DNA of 64,000 nt from Taxillus chinensis. Taxonomy: Eukaryota > Streptophyta > Magnoliopsida > Santalales > Loranthaceae. The stretch spans positions 12,245,343 to 12,309,342 of the forward strand of contig CM042090.1 in assembly GCA_023512835.1 (NCBI GenBank). Reading direction: 5' to 3'. The stretch's first letter is position 1. Every line of letters begins with the position of its first letter. The notes under the pieces were generated by a model. That model worked only from the letters and a program-made list of their open reading frames with translations, did no database searches and was not told where the DNA came from. This document shows positions 54,601 through 64,000 of the stretch, one piece after another. The position numbers were made by a program, and so were the translations under genes.

Positions 54601-57600
54601 TCTTTTCCCACTTCTTTCCTGCAGAACAGCAAATCACACTTTGCTAAATTGATCCACAACGCCGAAATGCTCTTATATAACACTTTACTGCACACCAGCA
54701 AACCTAGTTAGAGTCTAGATAACTTAAAGTTTCATGATACCTTTTTCTTGAGCATCACAAAAAATCAATGTGTTATCAGTGAGATGAGAAATGGTAACTG
54801 AGGCCTTCTCATGTGCCATCGTGAATCCCTCTTATCAAGCTCGCACACTTCTCCTCAAAACCCATTTACCTCAAAGTCCGTAGCAAAAGGTCTGGCTAAC
54901 ATTATCATATTCGTTGTCCTTGTCTAGCTTGCAAATGATCCCATTATCCGTGTTTTTTAGGCGTTAGTCTACTATGTCGTCAACAATAACAAAGAATGAC
55001 ATCCAATATCTGCTGACGGCTAGCTTATCAAAGTCCTTGGGAGCTCCTAAACTAGTTAGCAATGATATTATAAATACTCCCCATCAAATGGATTAAGTGA
55101 AAATCCTCGACACTAGTGGCCTCTTTCACCTTTGGGAAAAGGACCAAAGATTTAATGAGATGAGGTGACGACTAACTTTATCTTTCCAATTTGTTTCCTT
55201 AATTAATCTATTAAGAGAAGATATTTGATCGTTTCCTTTGATCGTACGATTTAGAACGTATCTCAGTTTCCTAAATTTCTTTTTAAGATAAATATCTAAT
55301 ACTAAAAAGTCTATGTTCCGCAGCTATACATTCTCATGGTATAATCTCATAGTCTATACAACTTTTCCCTACATTCCTAGTAAAAAAAATCTATTTAGCT
55401 AACATTTTCTCCACTTGATAAAATGAGAATTTAATTTCTTCAACTAAATGTTCGCTAAGTCATAACATATAGCAAAATCTAAGATTGTGTTTTCCTTATT
55501 ATTTTTACCCCTAAAGTCAAAACTTCCATGAGCATTTTCAAACCCACTACGACTATTCCTGACATGTTCATTAATGTCCCGTTCAATGAAATTTTTTTCT
55601 TCAATTGGTATATGCTATATAATTATATCTAGATTCCTCAAAAATGTTACTTGCATTATCCAAACCTACCTATGGTGGGAAAGTACTTATAATATTGACC
55701 GGTTCATCATCTAAAATGAGTTTAAGGAGTATAGTCTTATCACTCATTCTTCTAATGTCAGCAACTTCATCAACACTCAAGAATAATACTTATCTCATTC
55801 TTATTCATATTTATACTTAGATATCATAATTTGTGGGCTCCACTTTCTCACTTATTCAGTTAGTCACATAATTTTAATACTTCTAATCATAACATCGGTT
55901 AGCTCTATAGATTTATCTGTGAGAGATCTATGTTTCAAGATGTTAAACGTAAACTGCAACTATAGTTATCCAACTAAACTCACACACCTTAACTTATTTA
56001 ACACCTCATTCAGGTGTTGATGTGGTGCGTTGCTTTGGGCAACGACTAGCAACCCTTGCCTCATTGCTCCTGGGCCTGGAAGACAGCGCATTGCTGTGTA
56101 AGGAATGGTCAAACGGTTTTTCTTATATGATGACTCATACTAAAAGATATAAGTTTTTACATTGGTTGTTATAAATATATCCCATCACTCTTCCTCTATC
56201 GGGCTTGGGACTAGCAGTGCAAGCACATGTGGACTTAGTATGGAATAAATTTTAACATAGAATAAAATTATAACGTAGATCAGCTTCTTCTTTTCCTTGA
56301 ATTTCATTCTTTGATCATATAATAACATAAATTTTCTGTTGTTAGAATGTGGTACAAACAGTTGTCTAGGCCTAGCAGAATTTATTTATTAATTTTATTT
56401 ATTTTTGTATGTTGGTCTATGCAGGTTGGTCTTGTTTCAGATTATGACTTGTTGGCATTGGACTCCATATCAGGTAACGATAATGTTGTGTTGTCATTTG
56501 TATTTCTATTTCTGATTTCATACTGCCATAGGCCTAGGCTTTTCAGATGAGTGTTAATTTCTCAAGTTGTGAGTGTAGGAAGTGCATTTGTCTCTTAGTT
56601 GAACTTCAAAACTACATTTTGCAATTAAACATATATTTTGTGATTAATTGACTAATGAAGAGTAGATACCTAGTCAACGACCCCTAAATGAAAGGGGTGC
56701 CTAAAGCTTTTTTATTGGTATATACTCATTTACCCAATCTTGCTTAGTACCAAGAATGTAGTACATAATATACATATTGCTGGCACCACTAAGAACATTA
56801 GCATTGACTTCATCAAAGCTCATTTAAATGTAAAAATTTAATGAAATATAATAAATAACACCACATTGGTCTCGCCAAACATTAAAATAAGTAACTTTAA
56901 TCTATAGTGTATGTATTTTTTTCAAATATAAAAAAGGTATCGTAGCATCATCAAAATCCAAAGTTTTCCAACTACTGCACAAAACAACGATTTTGCAATT
57001 GTGTGAGTGTTTCCATCATCCTATGATTTTGGAGCTGCCAGCAAACAAAAGCCGATTTGTTTGTCTTCTCCCCTCTTTATCTCGCGCCTGTAGGTCCATG
57101 CGTTAGGGTTTAGGGAAAGAATTATCGATCCTAAAGTTATGAATTTGATGTTTAGATTTATTTTAAGTATTGACAATAAAATTTAAAACTTTTTCATTTT
57201 GATTTTTTATGCTTTAAACTTTTGCACTCTAATAATTTCATATTTAAATAGTTTATATTTAGTTATTTATGCTTAAATTGGTTTATTTATTTTATTAGTA
57301 TATTTTAGAATTTTTTTTATAAAAATATGTCCTGCTTTCCTTAAGGCTATATTTTTTTTGCCTTGTGCCTTTAATAATTATATTATATTTTTTATATGAA
57401 TATAATATATTCATCTGCTATGGTATGTAATGTATCTTTTGAGATTAGGAAACTTTTCTATTTCTCAGTCTATTATGATTGTGTTTTAAGAGAATTTCCC
57501 AATCTTTTTCTTTCTGATAAAATGGAGGATAATGTACATAAAATTCATAATTCTGCCTTGTCCCAAGGGCCTCTCTTTATTGCTACCTCCTCATGATCGC

Positions 57601-60469
57601 GCTACAGAGCCATTGAAGTTGATGTCATTATAATACTTTTCTTGGGCTATATATACATCCTATGTTTATGCCTCATTCTCTCTGTGTCGTTGAAGTGTAA
57701 GCAAACTACAGCATCACGAGCGCGAGTTGGCTGCGGCTGGGTGGAAATGCTATACCGTGCGGCGTTTCTTTTTTTAGATACATTTTTGTTGTTTGTTTTA
57801 AAAATTAACCGTTAAATGTAATATTCATGTAGTGTATGTCACTCCTGTAAAATTTTATAGTAATCTAACGGTTGAATTTTACATAAATGCAATTATAAAA
57901 ATTAAAAATACTGAATAAATTTATTTTTTAATTTTTTGTAATTGAATTTATATAAAATTTAACCGTTAGATTACTATAAAATTTTACAGGGGTGACATAC
58001 ACTACATGAATATTACATCTAACGGTTAATTTTTGAAACAAACAATAAAAATATATCTAAAAAAAGAAACGCTGCACGGTGTGACGTTTCCACCCAACCG
58101 CAGCAACTCGCACTCCAGCATCACGCTTATTTTTTTTTCCTTTTGAGAGCATCTCCAATCGCTTAGCTAAAGCAATAGTTGCTTAAAAATTTACTCTAAT
58201 AGATTAGTTATTATATTAGCTAAATTTAATTACAGTCTTTTTTTATCTAAATACACCTAAATTTATAGATATGCCACATCAGTCTCACACATCACATTCT
58301 TTCAAAATTTTCAATCTAACCTTAAATTTATCCCCAATTGTCGATGCTGGAATGGACCGGTGACCTTGTGATGGGTGGCTTTTGGTGGGGTTGCATCTTA
58401 GGCAAACGTGTCTGCAATCATGAAAAATGAGATACATGTCAAAAAGGATGTGTGAGAGAGAGAGAGGGAGGACGTGCGTTCATCAATTAAACAAAGGGAT
58501 CCCAAGAGGCAGCTAAAAAGCAATTGGGTCTGATCACTTCAATTTGAGGTCGGACCTAAGAGAGAGAGAGAGATTAGAGGGGAGGACGCGCGTTCATCGA
58601 TTAAATAGAGGGATCCCAAGAGGCAGCTAAAGAGCAATCGGGTCTGATCACTTCGATTTGAGGTTGGACCCAAGAGATAGGATTGGGACTATTGCATCAA
58701 TGGCTGGGCAGCTGTACATGTAGGATAGGGTTTGGACCACGGCAGGAGAGCCTTGACGTAAATAGTGGGTAAATTTGAAAACTAAATTTAAATCAAAATG
58801 TACTATTGAAAATGTTATTAGCTAAAATTATATTTATTAAACTAAATATCGATATAGCTAATTAAATTTAGCTCATATTGTTAGAGATGCTCTGATAATT
58901 GTTGACATAGTGTCTTCCATGTACGTATCTTTTTTTTTTAATTTTCTTTCTTTTTCATTTTTTGATAATTGTTGACATCGTTGTCTTCCAGGTACATATA
59001 CTGTGCTTCTTTATATATTTTATTTGAAAGATAATGCTGAATTCTCCCGATATTAGTTTATTCCACGTTGCCTGTGTTATGATTTTTGAAGATCATTCGT
59101 GTTTTCGTGGCTGAGGATTTTATATGGTAGTCACTGGCTTTCTTACTTTCTTTCCCCTCACCTTTTCACACTATTCTGTCTTCTGAAGTATGAAATTTAA
59201 GTTTTGTATGTGATGGGATCCAAATTACTTTGCCTGTTGCATGCAATGCATTACTCAATATATCGTGCATTTGATTGTCTGAGCTTGTGTTTCTGTATGC
59301 GTTTACTTTTGTCTTTTGTCATAGGTTGTATGAAACAAATTCATTAAAATGGATATTTTTTCAATGGACATAGATGGTCAGTTGTCCCCGATATGATGTG
59401 AAATGTTGAAATATTCCAATTAGGTGGTGGACGAAGTGATACAGGCCTGTTTCCTGAAGTTGACAGCACGTGGAAAGTATGTAATAATTCCTCTTTCAGA
59501 ACATGATAATTTACTATTGTTCTTATTGGTTTTGTACCCATGAGTACGTTGTCATATTACTTCCATTGAAATGAAAAAACTGATTAGAACTTCTTTCATT
59601 TATGCTTGTACAAGCCTGCTTTTCCCTCCAAGCATGCATGCTAAGGATTTTGTGGATCCCTTTAGAAAGAGACATTCAGAAAACTTCCCCACCCAACCCC
59701 CCCGCCCCCCAACATTTCTCTATTAGGTAGTTATAGCTAATGCGTGAAGCAGGTTCAGTGGTTTCTTAAAAAATTCATTCCTGATGGAGCAGGTAGCAGT
59801 ATCAATGTTATATAGTCATATTTGAAAAGAAATTCCCTGATAGCACCTGGTGAAAAAGCTTTGTAAATTGTAATAGTGAAGCATCTCTTGGACCCATGAA
59901 GCAATGAAAAAGACTTGAATTGCACAAATAATTATGAATACGCTTGATTACAGTGGTAACATGGCTTCTGTTTTGTAGTATCTGCAAAATTGACTAGTTC
60001 CTAGTAATCATTACAGACATTCAACGAAATTCAGAGGCTGCTGAGCAAAACGAATGGAAAAGTGGTTGGTGATTTGATGACTCCAGCCCCCCTTGTTGTT
60101 CGTGAAACTACCAACCTTGAGGATGCTGCTAGGTTATTTACCTACCCAAATTGTTTAACTTAATTTTTTATAAAGTTTGCTGTTGCTAAAACTATGTTTT
60201 ATAGTGAGCTCCAACATTTTAACTGCAGGCTACTGCTGGAGACAAAGTATCGACGTCTTCCAGTCGTAGATGGTCAGGGGAAGCTGGTAAAAAATAGGAA
60301 TGAAAGTCTTTATCTATTCTTGATCTTCCTTTGACAATCTTTACACTGCTACATTTTCCCTTTGCGTTCTGATTACTCACTACTTTTGCTCAAGGTTGGG
60401 ATTATTACAAGAGGGAATGTTGTAAGAGCTGCTCTTCAAATCAAACGTAGTAGTGAAATGCGTGCATAA
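45626..60469 (+). CDS. CBSX1: CBS-pair protein, chloroplast CBSX1-like, eight exons
   Basis: Small stand-alone protein of two CBS domains. In Arabidopsis, CBSX1/2 sit in the plastid stroma, bind adenosine ligands and modulate thioredoxins. Exons by GT-AG borders and phase: 45626-45817, 45947-46034, 46141-46205, 56425-56473, 59424-59476, 60017-60132, 60229-60286 and 60395-60469. They give 696 nt, or 231 residues plus stop, about the family length. Residues 1 to about 60 are rich in S, P, R and A with few acids, as in a transit peptide. CBS1 (about 70-131) contains [38 protein letters not shown]2 (about 165-227) contains [50 protein letters not shown] and RITGFPVID are closer to CBSX1 than CBSX2 as I recall them. 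Intron 3 is 10.2 kb and intron 4 is 2.95 kb, both filled with transposons. All splice borders look intact. Confidence 0.93.
47251..51700 (-). mobile_element. LINE (L1-type) remnant B, nested in LINE A
   Basis: About 4.4 kb of antisense LINE interrupts LINE A between GEV and GILGC. Its A-rich 3' end (T-rich on the plus strand) is at 47251. From 5' to 3' on the minus strand: a gag-like ORF1 remnant (about 51.67-51.0 kb, [12 protein letters not shown]); a linker ([13 protein letters not shown], about 50.95 kb); an endonuclease ([21 protein letters not shown], then GVYNPN and [14 protein letters not shown] at 50.85-50.37 kb); and reverse transcriptase ([14 protein letters not shown] near 49.58 kb, SNKWRKW-like, RGLRQGDP-like near 49.0 kb, [20 protein letters not shown] near 48.7 kb). 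Many stops and frameshifts show it is dead. A short imperfect target duplication (CTTATTA, 47244-47250 and 51702-51708) is possible but weak. Confidence 0.85.
47899..48280 (-). mobile_element. 382-bp internally deleted LINE with perfect 19-bp target-site duplication
   Basis: The insertion is inside LINE B. Identical 19-bp copies ACCCCACACCAAAGACCTT flank it at 47880-47898 and 48281-48299. On the minus strand it ends in TTTTGTTACTTATCC followed by about ten A, a typical plant LINE tail. Its 5' half encodes an ORF1-end/linker segment ([16 protein letters not shown]) also seen in LINE B. A stop and 3' UTR-like sequence follow directly. The endonuclease and reverse transcriptase are absent, so it must have moved with enzymes supplied by another LINE. 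Confidence 0.85.
53437..54193. mobile_element. Harbinger/Tourist-like element carrying a GC-rich repeat block
   Basis: The left end GGCTATGTTTGGT and the right end, read in reverse complement as GAGCGTGTTTGGC, match at 8 of 13 positions and share TGTTTGG, typical of plant Harbinger/Tourist termini. TAA flanks both sides (53434-53436 and 54194-54196), the expected 3-bp target duplication. AT-rich subterminal parts enclose a GC-rich block (about 53590-53960). It contains no transposase, so it is non-autonomous. Confidence 0.65.
53590..53930. repeat. GC-rich degenerate minisatellite
   Basis: More than ten variable copies of a module built from AGATCGCGCAGCGGCAGGGG, spaced roughly 18-30 bp. Variants include AGATCGAGCAGCGGCGGGGT and TATCGCGCAATGGCGGGGAG. 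The composition is far more GC-rich than the flanks. Long open frames across it on both strands are a by-product of the repeat. I do not call a gene. Confidence 0.75.
54480..55180 (-). mobile_element. LINE reverse transcriptase remnant C
   Basis: Antisense to the CBSX gene, in intron 3. On the minus strand, with several stops and frameshifts, one reads [19 protein letters not shown] (the RPISLVGSLYKIIAK region), [32 protein letters not shown] (catalytic DD changed to DN) and [17 protein letters not shown]. These follow LINE reverse transcriptase order. No 5' end or tail was found. Confidence 0.7.
57718..58115. mobile_element. Foldback MULE (long-TIR MITE) with 9-bp target duplication
   Basis: 398 bp that fold almost completely on themselves. 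The left half (from GAGCGCGAGTTGGCTGCGG) is the reverse complement of the right half (ending CCGCAGCAACTCGCACTC), arms about 190 bp, with CCGTTAGATTACTATAAAAT near the inner ends. CAGCATCAC flanks both sides (57709-57717 and 58116-58124). Long terminal inverted repeats plus a 9-bp duplication are the signature of Mutator-like elements. No coding capacity. Located in CBSX intron 4. Confidence 0.88.
58147..58892. mobile_element. MITE-like element with GAGCATCTC termini and an internal duplication
   Basis: It starts GAGCATCTCCAAT and ends ATTGTTAGAGATGCTC, giving terminal inverted repeats that continue into matching AGCTAAATTTAAT stretches. TGA flanks both ends (58144-58146 and 58893-58895), a possible 3-bp target duplication. 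It carries a 114-bp tandem duplication inside. It sits only 31 bp from the foldback MULE. The superfamily is not certain; Harbinger-like is my guess. Confidence 0.6.
58452..58680. repeat. 114-bp tandem duplication, two copies
   Basis: Two adjacent copies, the second offset by 114 bp. They share GGGATCCCAAGAGGCAGCTA and GGTCTGATCACTTC with about 90% identity by eye. Each begins with a GA run. Located within the GAGCATCTC element in CBSX intron 4. Confidence 0.85.
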
Positions 60470-61973
60470 GTCAGTGCACAAAGTTTCTTTATTTTTGCAA
60501 CCGGCCTGGTGGGTCCCTGCCGTAAGGAAAGGAAGAACATGGCAATATTATGTAGGCTGCCCATTGCAGAACAAGTAGTTTTTGGCTGCCCTTTTAATGT
60601 GTATGTATGGAGCCAGGGGATACACCATATGTATAATTTCTGCTTATGTTTCTCGAGAACTAAAAAACCACTCGTGTGCCACTAAATAGTTGTAGTATTC
60701 AGTACATTCTTAACCTCTTATTTTGTATATACAATTGCCTCCAAGGATATATCAAATGTGAACTTTCGGCTTTTGCTTGTTCAAAACTAGACATGCATCC
60801 AAGCATGAGACTATGGTTGTATTATGTCTTCCTCAACTATCATATTCTTTATTAGCTGCGATTGTAATTTTCAGGGTGATCCATAGATGTGGAAGAAATG
60901 AACTGCGCTTTAACTTTTTAAGAGCGAAGCTCACTTTGTGTAAGCTGCTTGGCTGCGTGAAGTCTTGAGTTGTCAAATGGGCCGTATAACGTTTTAGTTT
61001 GGAATAAGTTAATTTGGGGAACTCCAACTTGGTTTGGAGGAGCAAATCCAAAACATGGCGACACCCTTGCGATCGTGGCTTTCAATTTTGGTCCCAATTT
61101 GGTTCCGACAGCCTTGCCAAAAACCACGTATCTTCAAGTAGTGTGTGGATAATGGTGCCCACAGGAACGCCATTAGCGACCATCGAGAATTAGAGCATAA
61201 TATGGTCATCGCATGGTGCGCCGAGAATGATGGGTTACGTCATGTAGGCCACTGCTGTTTCCTCGTTTCCCTTTCATCTCTCTTTCGCCTATCGCAAATC
61301 GCACCCCGCCATGCCTACCCCATTATTTCCCATCATCGCATTTCTCCACTACCCATGGCTGTATACACATAAAGGATAAAGTATAAAAAGTGCCCATTGT
61401 ATTTAGGGTCAATTTCGCCCCCTCTTATAGAAATATTAAAGTCAAGCATTTAACGTAAATAACTTTCATAGAAAAATTTGTTATCATAATTATAAAGTTT
61501 TTTTTGTGAATATTATAATAATAACACAACATATAGCTTTACAATTTCTTTCTTTTTTAAAAAAAATGGATACGGTAACAAAATTCACCTAATTTTTTAA
61601 AGGTCAATTATTCTAACAGAATTCGACTTTGATTCCTCCAAAAAAAAACAAAAAACAAAAGTGAAATGGACAAAATTATCAAATCAAATTGATCGAAAAT
61701 ACAGTTGTAGAATTGAATATTTTTGCCAATATAAAATAATTGTTTAAAAATTTAAGATCACACGATTTATTGAATTCGCCGTCTGTGGACACAAGAACAG
61801 CTGATGAATCGAAACTCCGTAATCTTATCCATCCCTTCATGGGTATTTTATTTTATTTTGACTTTTATATATATATATGGTCTTTAGATCTCTGAAAACT
61901 GAGGTTCGGCCTAAAAAAAAACAACTAAATGGATGGTTTGTAGTTGCATGGGAGGGAATCATTTTCTGCTTAT

Positions 61974-62004
<31 letters not shown>

Positions 62005-62150
62005 CCAGTGTTGCGTCTCGAAAATTGCTTAGATCCTTTTTAGAAAAAGAGGTCAATCAATCTGATGGATGTTGAGCAAAATAGTAAGGAGAGAAGATAA
62101 GATTTAAGTATCACTAAACTGATCATAAAAATAAAAACAAAACGAACAAA

Positions 62151-62195
<45 letters not shown>

Positions 62196-62441
62196 AGCTA
62201 GCTTCACAGAAGTGACTAGTGTAGCCAGAAATGGGGTTCTGACCTAGTCGAACAACATGATTTTAACTTGACCAAAAAGACTTCATCCAAAACAAAGGTA
62301 CACAGTAAATCCATGCGCGCGCTTTCGCAAACACAATCGCTTTCTCTCTCCGTGCCAGCCACAGCCACAGCCAAACTGGCAGGAGTAGAAACCAGCAGCA
62401 GCTAGCCAGCCAACCATGTGGGTAGTGTTTTTGTTGGGTAA
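60470..62441. other. CBSX 3' region and intergenic DNA
   Basis: The CBSX 3' UTR probably covers the first 200-300 bp (60470-60770), which is T-rich. A short frame-dense stretch at 60.78-61.37 kb has no recognisable product. The rest is AT-rich, with a (CA)n and a (GA)n microsatellite before the ERF stop. Confidence 0.5.
62153..62192. repeat. (GA)n microsatellite downstream of the ERF gene
   Basis: About 20 uninterrupted GA units, 250-290 bp past the ERF stop codon. Possibly transcribed in its 3' region. A (CA)n run is at 61972-61999. Confidence 0.95.
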
Positions 62442-62900
62442 CTACTCCGAATCTCTGCTGTCGTCGTCATCCGAAGTCTCCGGTTCGGGCAACTTGTTAA
62501 GGTCTGGTTTCTGATCCAAGCATCCGCTAGCTTTTAATCCTCCTCCGCCGCCGGACGACGTGGCTTGGAGCGCGTCAACCCGCGCGCCGACCTCCGTGGC
62601 TTTTTTCCTGATCGATGCCGTGGACATGTCGTGGAGGCGGCCGGCAGCGGCACCGTTGCTCTCATCCGCGAGACACTCCGGGAAGTTGAGCCTCGCGGAG
62701 GGACCCCTCAGGTAGAACACCGCCGTGTCGTACGCACGAGCCGCCGCCACCGGCGTCGAGTAGGATCCCAGCCAGAGTCGCGACCTCTTGTTCGGTTCCC
62801 GGATCTCCGCCACCCACTTCCCCCACTTCCTCATCCTTATTCCCTTGTACTTCTTCTCCGCCTTGCCCGAACACCCTCCTTCCATATCTATCTCTCTCAC
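62442..62900 (-). CDS. DREB-type ERF transcription factor, group II (ERF008/ERF011-like), EAR repressor
   Basis: Single-exon nuclear DNA-binding protein of 152 residues. The AP2/ERF domain (about 18-75) reads [19 protein letters not shown], then [28 protein letters not shown] and ARLNFPE. V14 and E19 of the domain are the DREB-type pair. After it come [16 protein letters not shown], a group II motif, and a C-terminal [15 protein letters not shown] (133-147), a DLNxxP EAR repression motif. This combination is typical of ERF008 to ERF011 (DREB A-5). Translation may begin at M1 (62900) or at the MEGG methionine (62885). The latter fits Arabidopsis relatives better. The protein is slightly shorter than its Arabidopsis relatives. 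CT-rich sequence precedes the start on the minus strand. Confidence 0.95.
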   Translation of the reverse strand: MREIDMEGGCSGKAEKKYKGIRMRKWGKWVAEIREPNKRSRLWLGSYSTPVAAARAYDTAVFYLRGPSARLNFPECLADESNGAAAGRLHDMSTASIRKKATEVGARVDALQATSSGGGGGLKASGCLDQKPDLNKLPEPETSDDDDSRDSE

Positions 62901-63554
62901 TCTCTCTCTGGCTCTCTGGCTCGCAGTCGCTCGCTGGCCCTCTGTAACTCGTAGCTTTTGTTTTGGAAGATTGATTTGAGGACAAAAACCAGTCAGTCAA
63001 TCAATCAATCAACATACTACTAGCTAGTTTTACATATGGGTAAGCTTGGTCCTTGGTTCACATGTACGCTAAAAATTGCAAGGGTAAATAAAGGAAAGGA
63101 GAACGAGGAGGGAGGGAATTTAGACTTTGGACATGGGCGAAGCAGCCAAATTCACCGACATAACCGCCTCCGCCACCTCTCCATTGCTTTTTGGTTTTAA
63201 CATCCGTCTCTAAGGAGCTTGTCCTTTAACATTTTATGTGTGTATGTATATATGCGAAGCAAAAGTTGTGTATCCCAATCCCAACCAGCCCAGTGGAAAA
63301 AGAGAAAAACAGAAAAGAAAAGATAATGTGCTGGATTAAAAAATTGAAATATTTATTCCTATCGACTAAATTTCAACCAGGCACATTTTTAAAAAATCTT
63401 ACGCTAAGGAAAATAATCCTAATTTTCACCCCAAGCTCTCTATAATATACATTTATGAAGTGCTAAAATATCATTAATAATAAAGGCATTGGGTAAGCAC
63501 TGCAGCTGTGGTAATTAAAATGACGGAATTTTGATTGCTAATATGATTCTAAAG
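62901..63554 (-). promoter_or_regulatory. ERF upstream region
   Basis: About 650 bp between the ERF start and the copia fragment. A CT/GA-rich leader borders the gene and AT-rich sequence follows. No further gene and no definable promoter box. Confidence 0.35.
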
Positions 63555-64000
63555 TGAGCAAAGATACAATGGAATACCAAGTTAGATTCCACGCTACTAT
63601 CTCTGCCTTGTGTGTGAAAAGTCCTTTCGAACATGCGAGTACAAGAAAAATGCAGGAGATACACGCTTGTTAGTTGGGGTTTATGTAGATGACGATCATC
63701 ACTAGAAATAAGCACGAGGAGATAGCAGTTTTTAAGTAGTAAATGTTAAAGCATTTTAGCATGAGTGATTTGGGTCTTTTAAGCTATTATCTTGGCATTG
63801 AAGTAATGCAAGGATCAAACGGCATCTCCATATGTCAAATGGGTTTTGCCAAGAAAATTCTACAAGATCATGGGATGGCAAATTGCAATTCAACTCAAAC
63901 ACCAATGGAAGAGAGATTGAAGATGAGCAAGAATAGCTCCACGATTTGAGTTGATAAAACGGCTTGGGGGGTGTTTGGGGGGTTTTATTACTTGTTAACA
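63555..64000 (+). mobile_element. Ty1/copia reverse transcriptase fragment, cut by the window edge
   Basis: With frameshifts, the plus strand reads WNTKLDSTLLSL, then SPFEHASTRKNAGD, LLVGVYVDD (the copia catalytic YVDD), IITRNKHEEIAVFK, two stops, MLKHFSMSDLG, LLSYYLGIEV, GFAKKILQDHGMANCNST and TPMEERLKMSKNSS. Decayed VDKT and GGFYYLLT-like pieces reach the window end. Between YVDD and IIT there is a small deletion that shifts frame. A dead element, in opposite orientation to the ERF gene. Confidence 0.9.

Noticed and set aside
62565..63000. Frames overlapping the ERF gene on both strands
   Set aside because: Shadows of the ERF reading frame, which alone carries the AP2/ERF domain and EAR motif.
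1..64000. CRISPR arrays, operons, or viral or toxin genes
   Set aside because: No regularly spaced identical repeats with unique spacers, no bacterial gene layout, and no recognisable viral or toxin reading frame; the window is plant nuclear DNA.

Overview
The window is nuclear DNA of a flowering plant: AT-rich intergenic sequence, intron-rich genes with GT-AG borders, plant-specific transcription factor families, and many decayed plant transposons. The species cannot be named from the sequence. Only three genes are convincing, all named from recognised motifs because no search could be run.

(1) Minus strand, about 24.2-21.4 kb: a euAP2 (APETALA2-type) transcription factor with ten coding exons. 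It encodes two AP2 domains, an LDLSLG EAR motif and a miR172 target site in the last exon. (2) Plus strand, 45.6-60.5 kb: a chloroplast CBS-pair protein close to CBSX1. Its eight exons join in frame to 231 residues. Two introns are swollen by transposons, one to 10.2 kb. (3) Minus strand, 62.9-62.4 kb: an intronless DREB-type ERF of group II with a C-terminal DLNxxP repression motif.

The rest is mostly intergenic DNA in which I could identify these remnants: a Ty1/copia 3' end (9.6-10.4 kb, minus); a Ty3/gypsy 3' end with integrase C-terminus, polypurine tract and an LTR of about 1.8 kb (15.0-17.2 kb, minus); a Harbinger-type MITE (31.9-32.35 kb); a decayed CACTA transposon (40.2-42.6 kb, plus); and a copia reverse transcriptase fragment running off the right edge (63.55-64.0 kb, plus). 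Intron 3 of the CBSX gene holds a LINE (plus) split by a second LINE (minus). The second is itself split by a 382-bp internally deleted LINE with a perfect 19-bp target-site duplication. A GC-rich, internally repetitive Harbinger-like element and a fourth LINE remnant follow. Intron 4 holds a foldback MULE with a 9-bp target duplication, directly next to another MITE with an internal 114-bp duplication.

The most interesting local structure is around the AP2 gene. Its 3' flank has a long inverted repeat (arms about 175-198 bp) enclosing a second small hairpin. About 5.0 kb away, upstream of the start codon and in the same orientation, lies a degraded second copy of the gene's C-terminal coding end and 3' flank. 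This copy breaks off a few bases before the miR172 site, which looks like the remnant of a tandem AP2 duplication. I found no convincing evidence of a wholly new biological system. The AP2 duplication and inverted repeat, and the LINE lacking ORF2, are the best leads.
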